In this document: piece by piece, positions 1-12,030 of the stretch
Layout: each line of letters opens with the position of its first letter
Numbering within the stretch: position 1 is the first letter of the stretch
Assembly: GCF_963924675.1 (NCBI RefSeq)
Contig: NC_089232.1
Span: 32,004,842-32,068,841 of the forward strand
Source of the DNA: Phocoena phocoena
Lineage: Eukaryota; Chordata; Mammalia; Artiodactyla; Phocoenidae
DNA length: 64,000 nt
Direction: 5' to 3'
The notes under the pieces: model-generated
Databases searched by the model: none
What the model was told of the DNA's origin: nothing
Seen by the model: only the letters and a program-made list of their open reading frames with translations
Made by a program: the position numbers and the translations under genes

Positions 1-619
1 CCAGCCAGTTAACCAAATCCAGTCATTCCGTTTCCACGACCTCCCCTGAATCCAGACTCTTTCCTCCTCCTGTCACTGCCTCCGGTCAGGATGCCACCAT
101 CTCCACGCCGCAGCCAGCATGACTTTTCTAAAATACAATCTGACCACAACTCTGCCTAAAACACTTGGTGGTGATTCTCCACTGTCCCCAGAGTGGGCTC
201 CACGGCCAGCAGCCACGCTGACCCCTCTCCCCGCTCCTCCGCTGGCTGCCTCGCACTGTCCTCCACCAAGCCCCGCTCCTCATGTCCCCCGAAGGAGCCA
301 CAGGCCACCTCCAGATCCTTGTTCAAGCTTCCCTCTCACAGAAGAGCCTCCCTCCACTACTCTCCTGTGGTCTCAGCCTAAATGCCACTTCTAGAAGTCA
401 GTTTTGACACCAAGGCTGGTGAAATGCCCTTCCTGGGCATACTCCCCCCACCTCTCACATTCACCACAGAGCCTTTCACACAGGATGGTGTTTGGGGCCT
501 TAACAGTTTGTCCCTGCTTCTCAAGGGAAGGGACACAGCTTATAATCGATGAGCGGCCAGCACAAACTCAGTGCTCGTCTCATAGAAAGTGTTCAGCAAG
601 TATCTGTTGAATGCATGAA

Positions 620-800
620 GGATTTAAGGAATTCTGAGTGTGGACTTCAAATCTGATAGTCCTGAATTAAGCCCTAGATCTGCCCCTTCCCAACTGTGTG
701 TCCTTGGGAAAGTTAATAACCTCCCCTGAGTCTCAGTTTCTGCTCTGTAAAATGGATTTGTTCTTGTGAATGGATTTCTGCTTCTATAACCATCTGCAAT
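620..800 (-). repeat. MIR SINE remnant
   Basis: Inverse MIR signature: ctgtgtgtccttgggaaagt followed by ctcagtttctgctctgtaaa. Boundaries are approximate. Confidence 0.6.
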
Positions 801-1844
801 CAGTACAATGCTTGATGCTCTCTTCTCTTTCAACTCATACGCTGAACTCTAGGAAGCCAGAATTAAGTCCTATTCTAGTTGGCATCCCTGGTGCCCAGCC
901 CAGCGATGAGTTCTTAGCGGGGGCACAATAGATGAAATTTGATGAAAGGACGTTTGAGGGAAGGCAGCCAAGGCAAAGAAGGAAGAGGTAGTGCAGGGAA
1001 TGTGGAGAAGGGAGAAAGGAGGGGGAAACAGGGTGTGGACACTTTCTCTGAGTCTGCTTATGTTTCAGGAGGCTCATCTGCTTTCGAAGGACTGGGCTGA
1101 GGGTGCTTTCTCCCCTTGGAGATAACCTGCCCAGATCATTCTCGCCTCTGCAACAGTAGGGAGCCACAGGGACCCATGTGACCGACTCAGCTCCCTTATT
1201 GGAAACAGCTGTGCAGACGGCAGCCCTGGGGCTGGAGCTCCAGTAGAGGATTTCACAACCTCCAGGGCTGTGCTTCAGATGAGTTTCAAACGTTGTTTAT
1301 ATACGTCTACGTGTGTGCTTCCTGGGTCTCTTCTGATTGCCATGAGGCCCAGCCTTGCAAAACAAGCTCAGAGTGTGCCTTAGTATTTTGTTCTTGCTGA
1401 TAGTAATGGAATGTACCAGCCTCCCAATGCCAGATCTGGGAGAAACCAAGAACCTGAAAACAAAGAAGACATCCAACCCCAGTGGCTCCTCCCAGAGCAC
1501 GTGAAGGGGGTGGGGCATTAAAGCTGGGGAGGGTTTAGGCGGGTTGATATTTTGACTGAATTCCATCCAGAAAAGACATACGAGGCAGAGTTATATTTTC
1601 TCTTTTCCATTCTCTTTATCTAAGCAGTAACAATATTGTAGCAGGCAGGATCTATGTTTACCATCTTCCAGAGAAGAAAGGGACTGCTTTGAGCACATAA
1701 AGATTGTAATCATCCATTTCCCTTATGCCTATGAGATACAGGCATAGTGGTTTTGAAGGGATGTGGAGAGTTGCCTTCAAATTGTTCCAGGAAGGAAAGA
1801 AAGGATGCTGCCTGGGATGAGAAATAGGGAATTGGACCAGATCG

Positions 1845-2012
1845 CTGATTCTCAACTCTAGTTGCACATTAGAATGACCTGGGGAGCTTTTAAAATCCCA
1901 GTATCCAGACTTCATCACAGACAAATTAAATAGAACCTTTGGGGTGGGATCCTGGCATCAGGGCTTTAAAGTTCCTCAGGTAATCACAACATGCAGGTTG
2001 AAAATCACTGGA
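1845..2012 (+). mobile_element. MER5A-like hAT-Charlie MITE
   Basis: A 168-bp non-autonomous DNA transposon remnant. It begins ctgattctcaac and ends gaaaatcactg, an inverted pair typical of the MER5/MER20 group, with the internal phrase agaatgacctggggagctt. Family assignment is from recalled consensus features. Confidence 0.65.
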
Positions 2013-2291
2013 TTCTGTGAACTCTGATCTCTGAAGCTCCCTTACATTTCTGGCTTTGAAATTAGTAATCTAGGAACAAAACTGTCTGCAGCTGGCAAGA
2101 TTTCCCTACAATTGGTTGGGACTTAATATTTAGGCTTCAGCTAGAGTAGTCACCAATCATGTCAATAGGCGTTCTGTGGAGAAACACAGGAAGGTAGTGG
2201 TCGGTAGTCAGATAAGCACAGAAAGATTGACTTCGAATCCCAAGCAGTCAGGGTTAGAGGGATTTTGATGGACATCTCATTCCATTTATCT

Positions 2292-2463
2292 CACTGGTTT
2301 CCCCAGACCAGCAGCATCAGCATCACCTGGGAGCTTGTTAGAAATGCTAGTTCCCAGGCCCCGCCCCAGACCTGCTAAGTCAGAAACTGTGAGAGTGGGA
2401 TCCAGCTACCTAGGTTTTAACAAAACTTCTGGGTGATTCTGTGCTCAAGTTTGAAAACCAGTG
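2292..2463 (-). mobile_element. MER20/MER5-like hAT MITE
   Basis: A remnant of about 172 bp bounded by cactggttt and gaaaaccagtg. The phrase cagcatcagcatcacctggg marks the MER20/MER5 group in inverse orientation. It is old and diverged. Confidence 0.65.
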
Positions 2464-3194
2464 ATCTGTTGCAGGAATCCTCTACTATATCCTGGCCCAG
2501 TGGTTTAACTGATTTTATCCCTGTTTGGTAACATGGAGCAAGCCCAGTAGTCCCTGGGGAAGCCCATTTGTTATTGAAATTCGTCCTTCAATTCTTTAGA
2601 TGAAATATACTTCACTGTAACTTCTACGTGTGGCTCTCGTTCTGTCTTCTGGGATGACCCAGAGTAAATCCAAGTCATGTTCTGTACTTCAAAGACTTTA
2701 AGATAATGTTCCAGGGCTTCTGGTTTAATATATGTCTGATAGCTCCTGAGGGCACTTCTCCCAAATTTAAAATAAAATACACAGGAAGATACAGAAAAGG
2801 TGCCAACTCACATTACCACCCAAAAATAAGACTGAGGGAATAGAAGTAGTAGAAAATTTTTGTGAAAATTTATGTCATCTTGGAGTAGAGAAGACTGTTC
2901 TAAGTTTGACACCAAAGGCAGAAATTATAAAGATTCGTAGATTTAACTATAAATTTATAGATAACTTCAATATATTTTTAAAAACTTAAAAAGTATATGA
3001 CAAGCTAGAAAAACTTTGCATATGTATATTCTCTCTCTATATATATATAGAATGTTAGACTTTAAGTTTCATGACGTGAGCATCATATACTTAATGTATA
3101 GCACAGGGTCTGACATAAACTGAGTCCTCAAAGCATTTGACTAATGAATGAATGAAGATGAGTTAAGCAAATGGCCATATAAAAATCAATGCTA

Positions 3195-3344
3195 GGGACT
3201 TCCCTGGTGGTGCAGCGGTTAAGAATCTGCCTTCCAAAGCAGGGGACGCAGGTTCAATCCCTGGCCAGGGGACTAGATCCCACATGCATGCTGCAACTAC
3301 GAGTTAGCATGCCACAGCTAAGACCCAGAGCAACCAAAAAAAAA
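3195..3344 (+). mobile_element. CHR-2-type tRNA-derived SINE
   Basis: A short cetartiodactyl SINE with head gggacttccctggtggtgca, tRNA B-box-like ggttcaatccctgg and an A-rich tail. It is flanked by a 12-bp perfect TSD, aaatcaatgcta, at 3183-3194 and 3345-3356. This older subtype lacks the ccgcggagcggctgggcc block of the short CHR copies. Confidence 0.9.
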
Positions 3345-3457
3345 AAATCAATGCTAAAATATACAGTAGAAAAATGGGCTGAGGGCATACATAGGCAATT
3401 GACAAAAGGGAAAATAAATATTTGAAAAAGATGTTTCACTTCAATAACAGAAAATGC

Positions 3458-3495
3458 AAATTAAATTAGCACCTATAAATTAAATTAGCACCTAT
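3458..3495 (+). repeat. 19-bp perfect tandem duplication
   Basis: The unit aaattaaattagcacctat occurs twice without a gap, within sequence that resembles an old L1 fragment. Confidence 0.95.
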
Positions 3496-6335
3496 CAAAT
3501 AGCTAACTTTAGTAATGTTAATGGGAGATGGGTTTTTCATTGATGCTGCCTCTAGGGTTAATTCACACAGTGTTTCAGGCAATAATGAATAATGAGGCCA
3601 ATCTGGCCTCATTATCAAAGCTCTAAAATTTCTCATGTTGTTCGATCCAGCAGATAGCTGCCTTCCTAATCCTAAGGGAACATTCATGAGTGTGCACAAT
3701 GATTTGGCAACAAGCATACCGATTACAGCCTCATTTATAAAAATAAACACTTGGAAATAAATATCCAAAAAGAGAAGACAGGCCGAAGTATTATGTCACA
3801 GATTGACAAAGGAATATGACACAGCCATTAAAATGATACATAACGATATGAATGGCATAGAAAGATTATTCCTCAAACATGGTTAAGTGATTAAAAATAG
3901 TTTATAAAAGGGGTGCGTAATGTGATGACCAAGAAATGACCAAGTGAAAAAGCTCTCAGGGTCCTTTAAATCTTCCTCAGACTGAACATTCCTAATTCCT
4001 TCTGCCATTTCTCCTTGAATGGTGAGCAAACTTTCTAAAGTCAGAGTGGCCCTGGTGTGTAGGAAGCCTTGGGGAGCGTCCTGGAAAATGCTCATGGGAT
4101 ACAGGTTCTAACTGCCAGACTTTCTTGGTAAGTCTCTGTGAATATGCCCTGCTTTGGCAACGCCCCCTTTAAAGCCCGGGTCTGGACAGCAACTTCTTGT
4201 GTTTACAGGGATGCTACGGGAACAATGAACGATCTTACCAAGGTGACAGTTCACTAGGTAGAGACGATGGGAAAGACATTCCAAGCAGAGAAACTAGAAG
4301 ATGCAAAGGCACAGAGACACAGAAGATTCTGGCATGTTCAGGGAATGGTGAGCAATTCTAGGTGGCTGGAAAGCTATTTGGAGTGATGGGGGAACCTGGA
4401 GGTAGTAGCAGATGAAATGATAAGGGAAGCCTTTCTAAATCAAGCTAAGGATTTGGATCTCCTTCCTAGCCTTGGCCAGTCTGAAGCCTTGGGATGTTAC
4501 ACTGAGATCCGTGTTTTAGAAAGAGCACGACTGTGGCTATATACTGGAAGCCGGGGGCTGGTTTAAGCAAAGGATACCATATGCTTAGTGAAGTCTTTAA
4601 ATTTTAGGATTGGATGTGTTGCTGGTTTGCTTTTTAAGTGGTTTCTTCTGGTACTTTCTTTTTTATGTTTGCTCAGGATCTCTTGGTGGGCTCCAACAAA
4701 CAATAGGACTGTGAGCCCACCCCAGGCAGAAAGAGAATGATGGGTGGTGGTGGACAGAAAGCATTCATGTCTCCTGCTGTCATCCCATTCATGTTTTCCC
4801 TGACCCTGGGCTTGGACAGCTCCCAGGAGGTGGGCACCAATTCCAGGGAAGGATGTGGCTCTGGGCTCAGGCCTCCTGGAGCCCTCTGCTCTGCGGTGGA
4901 GGCTGGAAGCTCTCAGCTTTTCCAGCAGCCTCAGAGGCTCTACCGGTGAGCCCGTGTCTGCCTCTCTAGGGCTGGGGTGGGTTCACTGGGGGAAGCAGGA
5001 GCAGACAGGAACTGAGAAGGAAGAATTGCCAGGTTCCTGTGAGGTCAACACATGTTTGAAACAAATCAGAACGAGAATGTAATTAGGTGATGTTTGGTTT
5101 TTGTTTTAAAGGAGAAATTCAGAACCTGTGACTCGTGTTCACGAGCACATGCCTGGATGCAGTCATTTTGAGTTTATGGAAAATGTGGTCAGCCCCATAA
5201 ATCAGTGCTGAAGAATTCTTACAGAGCCACCCCCGTGCAAGGAAGTCAGGTCTGTAGCGAGGCTCCTGAGATTATGCAAAATAATACAGAGTAAGCATGT
5301 AATAATAAGCTACAGTATAGTCTTCTCTACTCCTGGAATTCTCTCCTGAGTTGCCATGAGGAAGCTGTGAATTTCTGTTCCTATCTAATCTGTGACCTTT
5401 CTTGTGTAACTCCACGTGTACGTCTAGATGTCTGTGGCCATCACCATGACTACAAGGACACAGTTCTCTGCAACTATTCTCGCATGTGTCTTAAACATTT
5501 TAGCAGGATTTCTATACAGAAAGCCCATTTAAAAGTAGGCTGAAAAATCATAACTTGCAACGCTGCTGAGAATACAGTCAAACGTATCCTAATTCTCAGC
5601 CCGCCTGTCCTTCGCACCCATTATCTGGTGTGATTGGAAAATGAAAATTCAAGGAGGAATCGTATTTCTCAAAAGCACACAAGACATCTTCAAATGTGAA
5701 ATACAAACTTTCATTCAGAATTAGTAAATAATAGATTCAATCTAGGTGTGATTCACTAGAAGAAATTCCATCCATTTTCATTTCATTGTTGTTGGATTTA
5801 TCCCATCAGCCTTTTGCCCTCAAACAGTTTTGGTTCTTCTATCTTATATACCATAATATTTCTCTCTATCCTTCCTCTTTCCTACACTCCCTTCTCTGCT
5901 TGACCCAGTTTAGAAATTTGTTTCTGCCAAACTGGTCAGCAGAGAGTGGAGTGTTAACGAATCTGAGTGATGATTTTCAGTTGCTCTGAGAAGAATGGGC
6001 TTGTTCACTGGACTAGCATGTTCTATCACAAAAAATAGTACTGCTGAACCCGAGTTTGGGTATCCTATTTTTTTTTTTTTGTAATCTGTTAGATGAGTCT
6101 CATGCAGGCTAAAAAAAATTCTTAATTTTCCACAGAAACCGTATGTATAACTTATAAGGCCAAATACCACCCTGAGTACAAAGTTGATGGCCTAGGCTCA
6201 TTTCTGTTAGCTGTAGAGTTTGTACTTTCAAATCTGCTATGGCAATGTGTTCTTGTTGACGTGCACAGACAAAATACAAATTCCACGTGTCATGAGGGCC
6301 AAGCTGGCCCAGCATTTATATGGCCTGGGATTTTT

Positions 6336-6532
6336 TTTTTCCGGTATGCGGGCCTCTCACTGTTGTGGCCTCTCCCGTTGCGGAGCACAGGCTCTGGACG
6401 CGCAGGCTCAGCGGCCATGGCTCACGGGCCCAGCCGCTCCATGGCATGTGGGATCTTCCCGGACCGGGGCACGAACCCGTGTCCCCTGCATCGGCAGCTG
6501 GACCCCCAACCACTGCGCCACCAGGGAAGCCC
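6336..6532 (-). mobile_element. CHR SINE, short form
   Basis: Inverse orientation: T-rich tail, then gcgggcctctcactgttgtg through to ccagggaagccc. The TSD tgggattttt is seen at 6326-6335 and 6533-6542. Confidence 0.92.
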
Positions 6533-6819
6533 TGGGATTTTTAAAAATGTCATTCTTGCCTGTTGTCCCTGCCACAAACTGGAGCAGGAATAGCTAATTG
6601 GCTGCAGCCTGCACAGGCTGTGAAACTTTAGAACAAATCCCCTCAGCCACAAGCCACCCATTGTCACCTGTCACCAGGTGCAAAGGAAGGGGGGCCTGCC
6701 TAACTGGCTCTGCTCTCGTGTTTTATTAGTTGTGCCGTGTTGCAGAGTGGGCAGGGTAAAGATGTGGGTATATCTGACACACATCAATTGCAGTATAGTT
6801 TGAATTTTTGCATCAACCC

Positions 6820-7060
6820 TTCACAGACAGTAGAAAAGCACAAAGTAAATAATCCTAATAATATTTGCCCTGACTAAGCATCACTAAGTGTTCAAACGTT
6901 AGGCCACGTGCTTTACAAACATTACCTTCTCCAACCTGCCACACTGTGAAGTAGTAATTACCAAATACTTTATAAAGATGAAGTTCAGAGAGATCAAGTG
7001 ACTGGCCTGGAGTTTTCCAGGCAGGAAGGACCTGGTTTGAAAGGAGCCCCAAATTAGACA
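6820..7060 (+). repeat. MIR SINE remnant
   Basis: Diverged MIR: cacgtgctttacaaacatta followed by gagatcaagtgactggcc. Boundaries are approximate. Confidence 0.6.
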
Positions 7061-7818
7061 CCTTGATTTTGCTTTGGGGTTCATGTGCTCGATTCCCAGA
7101 GCAGCGGATGCAAGATGCAGGTCGTGGGTAGTTGAGGGAGAATTTGGTCCCCAGCTTTGCTCTGTAGATTTTATGAAAGAGAGACTAACTCTTCCCGGAA
7201 GACATAGCAATGGTGTGATTACAGCAGAACTGAGGTTGTTTCCAGCATTGTTACTATCTGAACAGAACACAGTATTCAGCTTGTCTTGTCCTCTTTTTCC
7301 TCACTTACAAAATGAGGACTTTGGCTAGATGGTTTCTAAGGCCTCTGATGCCTCCTCCCTTTCTGTCTCCTTCTAGTTGAGACATCTGAGCTTGGCCCTG
7401 ACAGTTTCAGGGCAAACCCTCACCAGGGTGGAAGGTCCTCCTGTGATCCTGGACCAGCTGGGCCCAATGCCTGCTGGAAGGTGGGGGAGTTTTCTGTGGC
7501 CCCTATTCCGTGGCTCCATCCTGTGGCCCTGGCGTCCTGCTTGTCACCACTGGTCAGTGTGGCTGAGAAGCGGCAGGCCTCTCCCCTGGAGCTACCTGAG
7601 TAAGAGCCAGTCCTGCTTTATTCACACACTGTACCTGTAAACTCAGAAGCTCAAGTCCTAGGACATTAAAGCTAAGCTATTTCTGTCAAAATCCTTTTCA
7701 AAAAAGCAAGTCGAAACTCAAGGTCTTGTAAAAACCCAAGTTTTGAAAAGTAGTGTCTGATTTGTCACAACATGAAATCATAGCTGGATTCCTATATCTG
7801 GAGTTATTCTGGCTCAAC

Positions 7819-7823
<5 letters not shown>

Positions 7824-7860
<37 letters not shown>
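7824..7860 (+). repeat. (GA)n microsatellite beside an ANTXR1 donor site
   Basis: An uninterrupted GA tract of about 37 bp, read as (CT)n on the gene strand. It starts about 43 nt downstream of the donor of the GKLDALW exon. Confidence 0.97.
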
Positions 7861-7862
<2 letters not shown>

Positions 7863-7903
7863 CAAAAAGAACGCATGTGTGCGACCCCGTTAACGAATCC
7901 TAC

Positions 7904-7984
7904 CGTGTCTCCTGGCTGTGGACGCATCACGGACACACGATCGTAGCCTTTCCTTAGCAGGACCCACAGGGCATCAAGTTTTCC
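7904..7984 (-). CDS. ANTXR1: ANTXR1 cytosolic-tail exon [15 protein letters not shown] (human exon 17 equivalent)
   Basis: An 81-bp exon encoding 27 residues, from [19 protein letters not shown] to PQPGDT; human residues 452-478. It lies in the conserved anthrax-receptor C-terminal region. ANTXR2 reads RLDALWALLRRQYD at this place, so the match is again to ANTXR1. The acceptor is tgttttatttcag and the donor gtaggatt, both phase 0. The final exon, which should begin GRC with the third palmitoylated cysteine (481) and then the long polyproline tail, was looked for on the minus strand of 1-7900 and not found, so it lies outside the window. A pure (CT)n tract on the sense strand begins about 43 nt past the donor. 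Confidence 0.95.
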
Positions 7985-8737
7985 CTGAAATAAAACAAAT
8001 GCACCAAGATTACATCTGAAACCAGACCAGGGGCCAGCACCGACAGGCAGAAACTTCCATGCTTCTTAAGTCATGTGAACCACACTTCACCGGCAATGCA
8101 GTTGCCATAGGATGTGACTCTGTAGTCCCTAAGTTCAAATGTGGGCCTCAGGAATGGAGGAGGAGGAGAGGCACATCCCAGAGGACCCCGATGCTCGCGC
8201 AGGAGACATCTGTGACTTTAGTGCAGCCTCAGATTTGCAGACACGGAGGATTCATTCAGGCTCTCGGCTTTTGCCCTCATCATATTCGCAGGCAACTCCT
8301 CACACCGCAAGTCAATCTTTTCGACTTGCACTAAAGTTTTTTCTTCCCACTTAGTGTCCAGAGTTTACAAATGAAACAATGAGGACAGATTCAAGCAGGA
8401 AGTGACTAAATAGAAGCATGGACAGGGTGAGACCAATGAAAGGCCCCTGGGGCACAGATCCATTGCTGTCCCTACGATGGGCTCTGGAATCCCAGGCTCG
8501 ACAGACAAATGACCAAAGATCACGGATCACCACAAATCACAACCCCCTTTGGAGTTGTAGGTGATTGGTTGAGTCTGGAAGGAGTGAGCCTACGAGTGCT
8601 AAAGTTTTCACAGTATGTGGCAAAGGCAGTCTAACGTTCTAGTTCCCTAGACATGCTGAGCAGAGGCTGGTTTCTGCCACTGAAAACACTAACAGAAAAA
8701 AAAAAGAGATATTTATTTAGCTTTGCTCTTATTATTA

Positions 8738-9079
8738 TTACTATCTTTTAATTTTTCGGCTGCGTTGGGTCTTCGTTGCTGTGTGCAGGCTTTCTCTAGT
8801 TGCCAAGAACGGGGGCTACTCTTCATTGTGGTGCACAGGCTTCTCATTGTGGTGGCTTCTCTTGTTGCAGAGCACGGGCTCTAGGGGTGCAGGCTTCAGT
8901 AGTTGTGGCATGTAGGCTCAGTAGTTGTGGCTCGCGGGCTCTAGACCGCAGGCTCAGTAGTTGTGGTGCACGGGCTTAGTTGCTCCACGGCATGTGGGAT
9001 CTTCCTGGACCAGGGATGAAACCCGTGTCCCCTGCACTGGCAGGCGGATTCTTAACAACTGTGCCACCAGGGAAGTCCC
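8738..9079 (-). mobile_element. CHR-1 SINE, long form
   Basis: A near full-length CHR element of 342 bp in inverse orientation. It retains the middle block (gggtcttcgttgctgtgtgc, tctctagttgcc) that the short CHR copies lack. The 19-bp TSD agctttgctcttattatta is perfect at 8719-8737 and 9080-9098. Confidence 0.95.
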
Positions 9080-9149
9080 AGCTTTGCTCTTATTATTAAC
9101 CCTGGTTGGTGACTCCATCAACGGGCAGAAGTCACCTTTATTTTGTCTT

Positions 9150-9700
9150 ATTTCCCTTCATCACTCTTGTGGTGACCAGGACAATCTGCTCCCCTCCACC
9201 TCCAAGGATGACATCCTAGTCTCTAGAACCTGTGAATATGTTCCCTTTCATTGCAAAAAGGGCTCTGCAGATGTGATTAAGTTAAGGATCTGGAGGTGGG
9301 GACATGATTCTGGATCATCGGGTGGACCCAATCTAACCATATGGGTCTTTAACAGAGGGAGGTAGGAGGGTCAGCGTCAGAGAAGGAGATGGGGCGACAG
9401 AAGCAGAGTGAATGTGATCCCATGTGAGAAGGATTCAACCCGCCGTTGTTGGCTTTGGGGAGGAGAGGGGGCCGTAAGCCAATGAGTGTGGGCAGCTTCT
9501 GGAATCTGGGTAAGACATGGAGATGGAGTCTCTCCTAGGGCCTCCAGCAGGAATGAAGCCCTGGCTTCACTTGGTTTTAGCCCAGTGTGACCCATTTTGG
9601 GCTTCTGACCTCCAGAACTATAAGATAACAAATTTGTGTGGTTTTAAGCCACTAAGTTAGTGGTAATTTGTTATAGCAACAGTATGAAACCAATACAGCC
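9150..9700 (+). mobile_element. MLT1/MaLR-like LTR remnant
   Basis: An old solo-LTR-like block. Recognisable phrases are cagatgtgattaagttaagg, tgacctccagaactataaga and the end ttttaagccactaagttagt followed by ggtaatttgttatagcaac. These are familiar from ERVL-MaLR LTRs; the exact subfamily is not assigned. There is no internal coding region. Confidence 0.55.
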
Positions 9701-9855
9701 CTTATCACTCCCTGACATAGTCTATTTGCTTAGTGTCTCTCTCTGCGATCTGGAATGTGAACTCCACGAAAGCAGAGGTGCCACTGGTTTCGTTAACTGC
9801 TATATGCCCAGCCCTTAGGACAGCTTCTAGTGCTCAGTGAATATTTGTTGGACGA
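9700..9855 (-). repeat. L2 3'-end fragment
   Basis: Inverse L2 3' signature: ggaatgtgaactccacgaaa, then cagcttctagtgctcagtga. It is followed by a MIR-like stretch (9860-10030, with aactaacttgcccaaaggca). Confidence 0.6.
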
Positions 9856-10060
9856 ATGAATGCATTCAGTGCTACTAAGTGCTTGGCTGGGTGCTTTTCT
9901 ATGTGTCTGCTCCTTTCATTCTCCCAGCAATTCCAAAGGGTTATGGAGAGGGAACCAGAGAGATCAACTAACTTGCCCAAAGGCACACAGTGTGTAAACT
10001 GGAGAGGTGTGATTGGATCCCACTCCATGTCTGTCTAGTTCCAAAGCTCATAAACTTTCT

Positions 10061-10162
10061 TTCTTAAAATATATTTTTTAATTGCATTGATTATTTTTTA
10101 AATTGAAGTGTAGTTGATTTACAACGTTGTGTTAATTTCTACTGTACAGCAAAGTGATTCAG

Positions 10163-10207
<45 letters not shown>

Positions 10208-10272
10208 TTCTTTTTTAAAAATATCCCTTTCCATTATGGTTTATCACAGGATATTGAATATAGTTCCCTGTG
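10061..10272 (-). mobile_element. Truncated L1 3' end with expanded TA tract
   Basis: A 212-bp L1 3' end in inverse orientation (ttgaagtgtagttgatttac, cagcaaagtgattcagttat, ttatcacaggatattgaata). It carries a (TA)n tract at about 10165-10198 and is flanked by an imperfect 19-bp TSD: caaagctcataaactttct at 10042-10060 and caaagctcgtatactttct at 10273-10291. Confidence 0.85.
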
Positions 10273-10456
10273 CAAAGCTCGTATACTTTCTCTTATACCA
10301 ATTGCAGGTTCTTGCCTGTGCAGACCCTTTAGAACAGGGTTTCTAAACTGTGGATTGCGACTCTTCAAGCCCTCATGAAAAAGTTTTGTGTATTAGGACC
10401 AGAATTTTTAACAAATAAAATAAAATAGGAAAGAAAATATTTGAGTTAAGGGCAAA

Positions 10457-10494
10457 TGTCCCCCTCTTCTAGTCTCACCCCCCAGGCTGAATGC
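10457..10494 (+). repeat. Copy 1 of a 35-nt duplicated segment
   Basis: Contains a 35-nt stretch (10460-10494), from ccccctcttctagtctca to ccaggctgaatgc, that recurs perfectly at 11991-12025. The surrounding sequence is unrelated. I recognise no repeat family. Confidence 0.9.
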
Positions 10495-11359
10495 ATGGGT
10501 GTGTGTATGAGTGTGTGAAGTGAATGCACACTTGTGCACACATAAGCATATACTGGGCCAACATGTATTTCCTGTTGGGGTCTCAGTCGGGCATGTTTGA
10601 AAACACTGATCCGGAAGAGGTCTTTGAAGGATAATGCTGAAAGGCTGAGAGAGTCTAGAAACTTCCAGTTCCTTGCCACAAAGCATTCGTAGTGGCAGCA
10701 TCCATTTAAGAATGACACCTCGAAGACTTGGTGTTTTGAAATTATCTTCTGGCGGGTTTTATTTAGATACAAAAAATGTGCTTTTGAACCTTTATCAACT
10801 CTGTTGCTCGAGTTCTTGTGGATTCAACTTTGTCTTGCTAAGTGTAATGTTTCTCATCTCTCTTGGCCAAGTATTTACAAAAACCTCTAAAAATATTTTG
10901 AAATGACTTTAGAATGCTGGAAGGACCGCTGCTGGGTTCAGCATGGTTGTCTGCATTAAACCATTTCAAGCATCAGCTAAATGTTCTCCTTTAAGGTTCC
11001 TTGGGATAAACATTTATATTTCAGGATATAACCAGGTGGATTTCCTGGAAGAATGCCTCTTTTTCTTTTTCTTTTGCTTTTTTTGGGGGAACTCCGGGTA
11101 TTTGGCTTCGTAAATCATCCCACCCTCAGTGTTCTGTGCACTGATCACTCAGCTCCTGGACAGACGAGGAGCAATGAGATGGGGCTGAAAGAAAAAGTAG
11201 CTGTTGAGGAAGTGTATTAATTCACGCAGCAGAAATCTAAAGCGCCATGCAGGGCAAAGGGGCAGAAACCACCTAGATGTGTAACACCAGGAGAAAGCGT
11301 TGTGTTCCTTTGAGGCAACAGATCATAGAGTGGTATTTCAGCACAAAACGACTGGATTC

Positions 11360-11530
11360 AGAGTGTTTGTGTTCTGAGGCTTCCCCTCACCAGCTCTGCT
11401 GCAGCCTCGGACAAGCTGTTTCATGTCCTTAAGCCTTACCTTACTCATCTTTAAAAAAAAGACATAATAATACTGTCTACCCTATAGATTTGTTAAAAGG
11501 CTTACAGCTAGATATTGAAGTAAGATACTC
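11360..11530 (-). repeat. MIR SINE remnant
   Basis: Inverse MIR: gttctgaggcttcccctcac, then cttactcatctttaaa and taatactgtctaccc. Boundaries are approximate. Confidence 0.55.
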
Positions 11531-11986
11531 GTCTCATAGAAAGTACTCATTCAGTCTTATCAACGATGGGGTAAAGTCATTAAAATGAAAGACTGGGAGT
11601 CTCTGTAGAAAGATGGAAATGAGTGTAATGCGGATGTAAGAATCCAATAATTTGAACTTTACAAGCATGGATCTACCCGTCCTTCATTTGGTGCTCCTAC
11701 AACTCCATTCCCCCCTTTCCCTCTGGCTTCTGTGACAGTGTTTGATGACCCCAACACTCCACCAAAGCTGCTTCGCTAAGGCTGCCCACAGCATCCCGGC
11801 TACCAAATGCCTTGGCCACCTGTGGCCTCATTTTACTTGATTCTTTAGAGCGAGCAGAGGCTCTGGGCCTCTCCCTTCCTCACTATCCCTTGGCCTTGCC
11901 TTCTCCTTCCTATAACTCTCATGATCCGTTTCAGCCTCTTCTCCTCCTCCCCTCTGCTTACACATGATGTGGTGGTGTCCCCTTGC

Positions 11987-12025
11987 TGTCCCCCCTCTTC
12001 TAGTCTCACCCCCCAGGCTGAATGC
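11987..12025 (+). repeat. Copy 2 of the 35-nt duplicated segment
   Basis: Perfect 35-nt match (11991-12025) to the segment at 10460-10494. One additional C here separates a further few matching bases upstream. Its 3' end overlaps the left TSD of the neighbouring CHR SINE. Confidence 0.9.
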
Positions 12026-12030
12026 TCACT

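Larger units (their letters stand above)
1..7903 (-). other. ANTXR1: ANTXR1 intron 17, partial
   Basis: Intron sequence downstream of the GKLDALW exon; the 3' end is off the window. It holds a MIR near 620-800, two hAT MITEs (1845-2012, 2292-2463), a CHR SINE at 3195-3344, old degenerate L1 around 3350-3870, a CHR SINE at 6336-6532, a MIR at 6820-7060 and a (GA)n tract. The stretches 1-600, 800-1840, 2470-3180, 3900-6300 and 7130-7800 show no gene or repeat I can name; open frames there are short and have no recognisable protein. Confidence 0.85.

Noticed and set aside
6331..6535. Repeated 60-110 residue frames ([19 protein letters not shown]) found at many places as a protein family
   Set aside because: They are translations of CHR SINE copies in both orientations, not genes.
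1..7903. Last ANTXR1 exon (GRC start plus polyproline tail)
   Set aside because: The expected minus-strand sequence was not found; the proline-rich frame at 119-394 is on the plus strand and does not match.
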